Part shown: positions 16,239-22,786 of the stretch, one piece after another | Position numbering within the stretch: the first letter of the stretch is position 1 | Layout of the letters: the number at the start of each line of letters is the position of its first letter | From: an uncultured bacterium | GTDB taxonomy: Bacteria; Verrucomicrobiota; Kiritimatiellia; RFP12; UBA1067 | Assembly (NCBI GenBank): GCA_902779865.1 | Contig: CACZDG010000006.1 | Span: 1 to 51,888, forward strand | Direction: 5' to 3' | Length of the DNA: 51,888 bases | Translations under genes and position numbers: made by a program | The notes under the pieces: generated by a model | Seen by the model: the letters and a program-made list of their open reading frames with translations, nothing else | The model's database searches: none | Told to the model about the DNA's origin: nothing

Positions 16239-18410
16239 TTACGGGCGAGGGAAACGGCCCGGCCGAGATTCTCCGAATTTGACGGCCGCCGTCTGCCGTC
16301 GATCAGAGGCAGGTATCGTGATCGTCACGATTTCTTCCTGGGTTGCTGCGCCCTTCTGCGGACAGAAGCCGGCAGGGCAGTATACATACGCGGTCACGGC
16401 TTCCGGTTGAGGGGTAAAGGTCAGGTTCAGCACCCCCTTTTGGGCGTTCCATTCCTCCTTTTCCAGCTCGACGTAACCGCCGCCGACGTGGCGCGACGAG
16501 GCGAGGAAGGCTGGATGCCCGACCTCTTCGTGCATAATCACGGTCTGCGAGTTTCCCGCCGCGAGCGCCGACATGTCAAGCACGCCGTTCGCCGTGCCGA
16601 TGAAACGCCCTTGCCAGAAATCAAATGCCGCATAACGTTTCACCGGGTTAAGCCCGAGGTTTTTCAGAGGAATTTTCGTTGCGGGAAGGGAAAAGAGCGC
16701 CGTGCGATGCACAACGGCCCACCGGCGACCGTTCTTGGCGAAATGGTGCGCCCAGAGCGTCCCGAACGGCGAAGCCCCTTCCCTGTTCTCGAACACGCCG
16801 GAGTTCGTCTCGTCCAGCGGGTTCTTCGCATCGACTTTATACGTTGCCCGATGGTTGGCGTATGCCGGTTCCGACAAGTCGATGGGGGCGGTTTCGGCGG
16901 GGCGTGTCGGCAACGGCGGCAACGCGCGCTGAATATCATGGGCCAGGCTGTCGGTGTAGGCATCGACAGGGTCGCTGATCATGAAAAGTCCGCCGCACAG
17001 CGAGACGGTCGAAAGCGTCGCCACCGCCCACGGACGCTCGGAGCGCGCGCAGATGTGGTCGGGGTCGAGCTGGAACAGAATCCGCTGGAGCGGCCAATAG
17101 CGAGCCAGTTCGTACTGCTGGAGGAAAAGTTTCTCCCAGGACGTGTCAGTGTCGGTGGAGATGCGGCAGCCGTCCACCATGCCGACCGACTCCGACTGCA
17201 TCCCCCAGCAGCTTAGGAGGAATGCGTTTTCGCCCACACTCGTGCGCGCCGTCTCCCACAGGCGACGCATCCGTCGCCGGGCTTCTTCGGTGGAGATCAA
17301 CCCGATGCGGACGGCGGTGCCGAATCCGTCGTAATATGTGTGGCGCACGCCGTCAATCTTGATGTATTCGAATCCCGCGCCGGCAAAGGCGCGCCAGAGC
17401 GGCGCGAATGTGTCTTCAAGCGCCTCGTCCGTGCCTAGGCTGACATAGAGCGGCACACGAAGCGGTGATCCGTCGCGGCCGCGAAATACGATGTCGCGGT
17501 CGCCCTTCTTGCGCTCGTAGACTTTGATGTCGGTGTTCATCCATATTGCCGGATGCAGCCCGGCCCCACGAATGGCCGGCACGGTGTTGGTGACGCCGCG
17601 CGGGAAACCCCTGGTCGGATCGAGCCAGCTCTCCGCGTGGCTCCGTTGAGGCGTGATACCCATCTTGGGGTCTTGGAAACCGTCGTCGATTTGAAGATGG
17701 GTCAGGCCGTAGGGCGCGAATTTCTTTGAAAGGGACTCTGCCGCGCCGAGGATTTTCCCCTCGTCGATGTTCTTGTGATAGGCGAGCCACGAACACCAGC
17801 CCGCGACCGGCTCCGACTTCGGCTTTCTCGCCCACGGATTGAAGTAGGAATACCCCATGTGTTCCTTGTAGTAGCGCATGCGCATGTTCACGACCCAGGG
17901 GACGGCTGTCAGCGTCACCTCCATCTCCGCCGTCAGGCGTCCCAGCGCGTCACGCCGCAGTTCGGCATCCGTCCAACGCCAGTTGCGATCCGTCCAGCAA
18001 ACGAGCAAATCCTCATCAAGCGAATAGAGCCCGTTCACGCCGAAGACGAGCGGTACGCCGACTTGTCCGAGAATGGCCTCGTCGCCCCTCGCGCGGCGGG
18101 GACGCATGCAGTAGGCTTCCGGGCTCAGCGTCCAGCGCATCTTCGCCACGACGGGCTTACTGTTCACCGCGAAGGTAATCTGCTCCGTCAGCGGCGTCGT
18201 GAGGATGCCCGCCCCCGGAGCTCTCCGGTAGATGAGCTGCGTACCGGGTGGCAAGATAAACTGCAGAAGCGTATGCCCGTTGTAATCCATACGGAACTCG
18301 CCCGTCCCCTTGTTATAACTCGGCATAGCGAGAATGGCCGGAGGGAGGTTGGCGGCACACGCCGCCAACCCCACGAGACCCATTGCCAGAACCAGATATG
18401 GTTTCAACAT
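16239..18410 (-). CDS. GH36-like alpha-galactosidase-type glycosidase, lipoprotein
   Basis: This roughly 723-residue glycosidase belongs to clan GH-D. The N-terminus (LVLAMGLVGLAAC) is a lipoprotein signal. An N-terminal beta-sandwich spans about 25-195. The TIM barrel opens with VAGWCSWLAYHKNIDEGK and LQIDDGFQ. The nucleophile is the Asp in EYIKIDG, and the acid/base is the Asp in CRISTDTDTSW about 70 residues later. A C-terminal beta-domain completes the GH36 layout. Likely substrates are alpha-galactosides such as raffinose-type sugars, but GH36 relatives also include other alpha-glycosidases. ATG 18410 was preferred to ATG 18419 because AAGGGA lies too close to the latter. The gene starts 13 bp after the LRR gene and is probably co-translated with it. 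Confidence 0.82.
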   Translation of the reverse strand: MLKPYLVLAMGLVGLAACAANLPPAILAMPSYNKGTGEFRMDYNGHTLLQFILPPGTQLIYRRAPGAGILTTPLTEQITFAVNSKPVVAKMRWTLSPEAYCMRPRRARGDEAILGQVGVPLVFGVNGLYSLDEDLLVCWTDRNWRWTDAELRRDALGRLTAEMEVTLTAVPWVVNMRMRYYKEHMGYSYFNPWARKPKSEPVAGWCSWLAYHKNIDEGKILGAAESLSKKFAPYGLTHLQIDDGFQDPKMGITPQRSHAESWLDPTRGFPRGVTNTVPAIRGAGLHPAIWMNTDIKVYERKKGDRDIVFRGRDGSPLRVPLYVSLGTDEALEDTFAPLWRAFAGAGFEYIKIDGVRHTYYDGFGTAVRIGLISTEEARRRMRRLWETARTSVGENAFLLSCWGMQSESVGMVDGCRISTDTDTSWEKLFLQQYELARYWPLQRILFQLDPDHICARSERPWAVATLSTVSLCGGLFMISDPVDAYTDSLAHDIQRALPPLPTRPAETAPIDLSEPAYANHRATYKVDAKNPLDETNSGVFENREGASPFGTLWAHHFAKNGRRWAVVHRTALFSLPATKIPLKNLGLNPVKRYAAFDFWQGRFIGTANGVLDMSALAAGNSQTVIMHEEVGHPAFLASSRHVGGGYVELEKEEWNAQKGVLNLTFTPQPEAVTAYVYCPAGFCPQKGAATQEEIVTITIPASDRRQTAAVKFGESRPGRFPRP

Positions 18411-18423
18411 TGCTATCATTCCC

Positions 18424-19941
18424 TTACCGCAAGATGATGTTCATTCCACCAATGTAGGGCCTGTACTTGCCGCTTGTCGGGAGCAAGACCCAAACATTGT
18501 GCTTGTCTCCGTCCGGAATCGCCAACTCAGCCTTTCCTGCGGACGAAGGATCGATTCCGACCGTAACAGAGTCCGGCAGGGCCGCCAGTACGTCGTTGAG
18601 CTGTTCCTGGGAATTGACCTTAAACATGAACTTGTCGAATGTCACCGGAATCGCCGCGAGCGTTTCGGCATCAAACTGCACCCCGGTCAAGTCGAGCGCG
18701 TTCGTGACAGATATCCTGACGTCAAGGCCGAAGAGGGATTTGAAATCCGCCGCCGCTCCAAGAACGTCTGTCAGTTCCTTCGCCGTCGTCGGCGTAAATG
18801 TCATGGATTTTCCTTCGCCATCGAAGCCGTGGTAGAAAATGGCTTCGTTACCGGTTCCACCAAGGGCGATGCCGTCCCAGAATCCGTTGTCAGGCAGAAA
18901 CACCTTGCAGTCGGTGGATTGGGCTACGGAAAACTGCGACACATTCTCCGGTTTTGTGTTTGAACCGAAAAGAACAAGTTTTAGACTGGTATCGTTTTTG
19001 AACATATCAGTTCCGGTTACGCGCGTATACGTCTGTTCGGAGGAATTCACCGATGGCGGCCCCGGTATGTACACCGCCTTCAGGTTTGTACAACCCCAGA
19101 ACGCCTCTTTGCCAATGGTCGTCACCGAGCGCGGAAATACAAAAGTCGTCACCTTCGTATTGAAGCTAACGAGCCTGCCGCCGATTGTCTTTACGGTGTC
19201 GGGCAATGTAAGCTCGGGGATGGGGTTGGCGTAAAACACACCCGTGCCGATCGTCGTCATACCCTTCGGGAGGTCTATGCCCGTGATCTTGCACTGAGAA
19301 AAAGTGTTATCGCCAAGTTCCTTGACGGCGGAATGAAGGACAACGTATCCCTCGACGGAGCAGTCGCAGAATGCGGCATATCCAATTGAAGAAACCTTCG
19401 TAAGCGCGGGCAGCCCCCCCTTCAGTGTGCAGCCGTCAAGCACGCGGTCGGCCATGGTCGTGATCCCGCCAAAGGTGGTAACGCCGCTAACCTTTGACTT
19501 CCTGAACGCGCGACTGCCAAGCGAAGTGACGGAATCCGGGAACGTCAACGTCCCGACAAGCCAGCTCTTTCCATGAAATGCTTCTGAACCGACTTCCGTC
19601 ACGGTGTACCGCGTGCCGTCGATGGTAAACTCCCACGGAATCAACGAGGCGTCAACGGTTGTCGTGCCCTCCAGCGGAGTTGATCCTTTGTCCAATGTCA
19701 CGAAGTTCTTGGTCGCGTCATTGACAGTGTAAACCCACGACACGCCGTTGGTGACAAGTTCCGCGCCGTGTACAACTTCACTCATCGCAAGAAGAGCGAC
19801 TATTTTAAGCCCCCCCAGAATTTTGTTGATTTTGTAGAGTAGAGCGGAACGCCTCGAATGCCTCGAAGCGCCCGCCCCCTCGTCAAACCGTACGTGCGGA
19901 TTTCCCGCATACGGCTTTCCTTGCATGACAGTCTCTTTCAT
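18424..19941 (-). CDS. BspA-type leucine-rich-repeat surface protein with an intron-derived N-terminus
   Basis: This is a 505-residue protein as read from ATG 19941, with AAAGG nine nt upstream. Residues about 85-330 contain LRR_5 (BspA/TpLRR) repeats of about 23 residues, for example LTFPDSVTSLGSRAFRKSKV and FVFPRSVTTIGKEAFWGCTN. BspA-like proteins usually lie at the cell surface and bind hosts, substrates or other cells. Residues about 6-36 are translated group II intron domain V and VI sequence (see 19834-19923). The signal-peptide-like segment KILGGLKIVALLAMSEVVHG follows directly, with no ATG of its own before its hydrophobic core. The intron remnant therefore supplies the present start. 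The C-terminus is GGMNIILR, similar to the end of the passenger protein at 48209. A run of seven G lies at about 19811-19817. Confidence 0.75.
   Translation of the reverse strand: MKETVMQGKPYAGNPHVRFDEGAGASRHSRRSALLYKINKILGGLKIVALLAMSEVVHGAELVTNGVSWVYTVNDATKNFVTLDKGSTPLEGTTTVDASLIPWEFTIDGTRYTVTEVGSEAFHGKSWLVGTLTFPDSVTSLGSRAFRKSKVSGVTTFGGITTMADRVLDGCTLKGGLPALTKVSSIGYAAFCDCSVEGYVVLHSAVKELGDNTFSQCKITGIDLPKGMTTIGTGVFYANPIPELTLPDTVKTIGGRLVSFNTKVTTFVFPRSVTTIGKEAFWGCTNLKAVYIPGPPSVNSSEQTYTRVTGTDMFKNDTSLKLVLFGSNTKPENVSQFSVAQSTDCKVFLPDNGFWDGIALGGTGNEAIFYHGFDGEGKSMTFTPTTAKELTDVLGAAADFKSLFGLDVRISVTNALDLTGVQFDAETLAAIPVTFDKFMFKVNSQEQLNDVLAALPDSVTVGIDPSSAGKAELAIPDGDKHNVWVLLPTSGKYRPYIGGMNIILR
19834..19923 (-). 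mobile_element. 3' end of a bacterial group II intron (domains V and VI), 5'-truncated
   Basis: On the minus strand, 19917-19886 folds as a domain V hairpin. AAGCCGTATGCGG pairs with CCGCACGTACGGTT around a GAAA tetraloop, leaving a two-base bulge. The AGC catalytic triad is near the 5' side. It is followed by a GC-rich domain VI-like stretch and the terminal CTCTACTCTAC, ending at 19834, which is the usual 3' end of such introns with the branch-point A. No reverse transcriptase, domain I or GTGYG-type 5' end is present. Only the last 90 or so bases of an intron remain, fused in frame to the LRR gene. Confidence 0.85.
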
Positions 19942-19991
19942 GGTTATTTGCCTTTCACTTGTTCTGCTCTGAATTGCCTTTGACGGGCAAC

Positions 19992-20016
19992 ATCATAACA
20001 GATTTTTTTGTGTCAA
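19992..20016 (-). promoter_or_regulatory. possible promoter of the LRR-GH36 unit
   Basis: The minus strand has TTGACA (20011-20016) followed by an A-rich run and TATGAT (19992-19997), but the spacing is only 13 bp. The block resembles the A-rich spacer of the promoter at 51461-51489. A hairpin of CCGCC and GGCGG arms lies just upstream near 20045-20060 and could end the preceding transcript. Confidence 0.3.
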
Positions 20017-20133
20017 GTCCAGATTTCGCGAGTTCTGCCAATACGGCACGCCGCCTGACGGCGGAGCGGCCTTGCGGATCGTCACTTGGGCGTTCCTTCA
20101 GATACGGGGATCTGCCCCGCTTGGAAATCTCCG

Positions 20134-20958
20134 CTAGAACTGCACGCCAGGGACGGAGAAGCGGTTGCACTTGCTGTCGTGGAAGTTGGCGAACTCGCTC
20201 ACGATAGCGCCTTCGGTGCCGCCCATCAGGAAGTGCCAGGAGCCAACCTTGGGGAGCTTGTGCGCAACGCCGTCTGCCGTCCACTTTTCGACATGAAGCG
20301 ACTTGAGGTTCGTGGGCTTGTTGGCCTTGTGGTCAAAGAGGTGTTCGGAGAGCATCTTCTTCGCTTCGGGGAACTGGTCGAGGTTGGGCTCGCCGACTTC
20401 CGAGAAGCTGTACACCCAGCCGTGGCGCACGAGCCAGCTTTCCATCTTCGCGGGGATGTTCTTGCCGACGAACTTCTCGCCCGTCCAGCGGTCCGTGGCG
20501 ACGCCCGGATCGACCGGATTGCCCGCCTTGTGGCAGTGCTCGGGGAGGGCCTGGAGCGGGAGCAGGTAGATATCGTGGCCGAAGTACTCCTCCTTGATCT
20601 CGTCAACCCAGATCACGCCGCCCATGCCGTACTTCATGAAGTCACCCTTCGCGAAGTCGATTGCCCAGAATCCGAGGTACTGCGTACCCTCCTTCGGGTT
20701 CGTGAGCTTGTCGTTTTGAAGGGCCGGATACACCGGATAGCCGAAGCGGCGCATCATGTCGAAGTAAGCCTCCGACGCCTTCGCGCCGTCGAACTTGCCG
20801 CCCTTGTTGATACCATTCTCGTCGAACGTTCCGCCGACGTAGAAGTCTTTGTTCGTGTACATTTTTATTTTCTTTCCACAGTTCTGGCAGCAGCAACCTG
20901 CCATCATTCCGGCAACGGCCACCGCGGCCGCCGCACCTGCGATTGTCTTCTTTGTCAT
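20134..20958 (-). CDS. lipoprotein with cupin-like (sugar isomerase-type) domain
   Basis: This 274-residue lipoprotein starts at ATG 20958, preceded by AAAAGGAGC; the longer frame overlaps the symporter gene. Signal peptide and lipobox are GMMAGC, followed by CCQNC. The rest resembles a cupin barrel with possible metal ligands: PEHCHKAG, the Glu in AKMESWLVRHGWVYSF, and His in VGSWHFLMGGTEGAIVSEFA. This order of ligands is similar to D-lyxose isomerase and related sugar isomerases, but I cannot confirm the family. It follows the symporter by 37 bp. A periplasmic sugar isomerase feeding a sodium/sugar symporter would make sense; this is inference. Confidence 0.5.
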   Translation of the reverse strand: MTKKTIAGAAAAVAVAGMMAGCCCQNCGKKIKMYTNKDFYVGGTFDENGINKGGKFDGAKASEAYFDMMRRFGYPVYPALQNDKLTNPKEGTQYLGFWAIDFAKGDFMKYGMGGVIWVDEIKEEYFGHDIYLLPLQALPEHCHKAGNPVDPGVATDRWTGEKFVGKNIPAKMESWLVRHGWVYSFSEVGEPNLDQFPEAKKMLSEHLFDHKANKPTNLKSLHVEKWTADGVAHKLPKVGSWHFLMGGTEGAIVSEFANFHDSKCNRFSVPGVQF

Positions 20959-20995
20959 TTTCTCTTTGCTCCTTTTGAGTTTGTTTTGAAGTTGT

Positions 20996-22786
20996 TTAAG
21001 ATAGCTTTGCCTTGCCAACGAGCTTCATCAGCACGAACGTGGCGACAGCCGAAACCGCGAGCAGTCCACCGCCGAGCGCGTAGCCGTTCGCGACACCGCC
21101 GCAACCGTAGATGACGTAGCCGCAGCCGAAGAGGCAACTCCACACCGCAAGGCAGCCGAACACCATGCAGAGGATTCCGACCGGCAGGTCGCGCAGGTTC
21201 GCGTGGATCTTCTCGTCGAACTTGCGGAGCGTCTCCGCGTCCTCGCGCGGCGTGAGCAGCGTCACGAGGATCCAGCCCACCGTGGTGGCGGCCACGCCCA
21301 GCACGAGTTTCCACGCCGAGAGGTTCAGCCACTCCGCGCGCCATCCGCTTTCAAGCCAGCCCGTGAGTCCGCACGCCGGCGCACCCCATTCAAAGAAGCA
21401 CGCCACGAGGAAGGAGATGACCATCGCGGAAATCTCGCTCCACGCGTTCAGGCGGTGCCAGAACCAGCGGAGGATATAGAGGAGGCCCGTGCCCGCGCCG
21501 ATCTGGAGGATCAGGTCGAACCCGCCCTTCGCGTTGCGCAGGATCAGCGCCATCACGCCGCACGCGACGAGCAGCAGGACCATGCAGAGGCGCCCGACCA
21601 GCACCTGGTTCTTCGGAGAAGCCTTGGGGTTCACGAAGCGCACGTAGAAGTCCTGCACGAGGTAGGACGCGCCCCAGTTGAGGTGCGTTGCAATCGTGCT
21701 CATGTAGGCAGCGATGAGGGACGCAGCCACGAGACCGAGCCAGCCGGAGGGCAGGCGGGAGATCATCGCCGGATAGGCGGTGTCGTTCTGCACGTACTGC
21801 TGCGCGTTCGGGAAGGCGGCCTTGATGGATTCGAGGTCTGGGAACACGATCAGCGAGGCGAGCGCCACGATGAGCCACGGCCAGCTGCGAAGCGCGTAGT
21901 GGAGGAAGTTGAACAGCATCACAGCGCCAACGGCGTTTTTCTCGTCCTTCGCAGAGAGCATGCGCTGCGCAATGTAGCCGCCGCCACCCGGCTCCGCGCC
22001 GGGGTACCACGTGGCCCACCACTGGACGGCTATTGGAAGGATGAAGATCGTCATCAAGGTCGATTTCCATCCGGCGCCGCTCATCGCGGGCAACATGGAG
22101 GTCTTGCACGAGACGGCCGCGTTCGAGAGAACACCGGCGAGCGTGCCCGTGTCGTTCGGCCCGCACATTTTCACGGCGAAGTATGCCGCCGCGATTGCGC
22201 CGACCATCGCCACGGTGTATTGGTAGAAGTCGGCCCAGATCGAGCCCGTGAGGCCGCCAAGCGTCGCATAAACGCCCACGGCCGCAAGAGCGATTGCGAG
22301 CGTCACGACAGGCGTGAGGCCGAAGATCGTCGCACCGATCTTGATGGCGGCAAGCGACACGGTGCCCATGATGATCACGTTGAAGACGAGGCCAAGGTAC
22401 ACTGCGCGGAACCCGCGCAGCGCCTTCGCCGGCGTGCCTGAATAGCGCAACTCGTAGAAACCAAGGTCGGTGGAAAGTTCAGAGCGCCGCCACAGCTTCG
22501 CATACACGAACACGGTTAGCATTCCCGTAAGCAGGAACGCCCACCACGCCCAGTTGCCGGCCACGCCCTGGGTGCGGACGATGTCCGTCACGAGGTTCGG
22601 CGTGTCGCACGAGAACGTGCAGGCAACCATCGATACGCCGAGGAGCCACCACGGCATGGAGCGCCCAGAGAGGAAGAAATCCTCCGCGCTTTTCGACGCC
22701 CGCTTTGCGGCCCACGCGCCGATTACGATTACGCTCAAGAGAAAGGCGACGATGATCGCCCAGTCGAGAACTGCCAATGTTTTCAT
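20996..22786 (-). CDS. sodium/solute symporter, SSS family
   Basis: This 596-residue inner-membrane transporter has about 13-15 helices. Family features are the first helix LDWAIIVAFLLSVIVIGAWA, then ASKSAEDFFLSGRSMPWWLL and the sodium-site helix GVSMVACTFSCDTPNLVTDI. YATLGGLTGSIWADFYQYTV and AAYMSTIATHLNWGASYLVQ lie later. SSS members take up sugars, amino acids, urea or carboxylates with sodium. Verrucomicrobial homologues beside glycosidases are mostly sugar transporters. The frame runs back to 22960, but the start was placed at ATG 22786, whose A is shared with the kinase TAA (TAATG). This points to translational coupling with the kinase. Confidence 0.9.
   Translation of the reverse strand: MKTLAVLDWAIIVAFLLSVIVIGAWAAKRASKSAEDFFLSGRSMPWWLLGVSMVACTFSCDTPNLVTDIVRTQGVAGNWAWWAFLLTGMLTVFVYAKLWRRSELSTDLGFYELRYSGTPAKALRGFRAVYLGLVFNVIIMGTVSLAAIKIGATIFGLTPVVTLAIALAAVGVYATLGGLTGSIWADFYQYTVAMVGAIAAAYFAVKMCGPNDTGTLAGVLSNAAVSCKTSMLPAMSGAGWKSTLMTIFILPIAVQWWATWYPGAEPGGGGYIAQRMLSAKDEKNAVGAVMLFNFLHYALRSWPWLIVALASLIVFPDLESIKAAFPNAQQYVQNDTAYPAMISRLPSGWLGLVAASLIAAYMSTIATHLNWGASYLVQDFYVRFVNPKASPKNQVLVGRLCMVLLLVACGVMALILRNAKGGFDLILQIGAGTGLLYILRWFWHRLNAWSEISAMVISFLVACFFEWGAPACGLTGWLESGWRAEWLNLSAWKLVLGVAATTVGWILVTLLTPREDAETLRKFDEKIHANLRDLPVGILCMVFGCLAVWSCLFGCGYVIYGCGGVANGYALGGGLLAVSAVATFVLMKLVGKAKLS

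Noticed and set aside
19955..20284. 109-codon minus-strand frame near the cupin lipoprotein end
   Set aside because: It overlaps the real gene in another frame and continues through a GC hairpin; no start signal.
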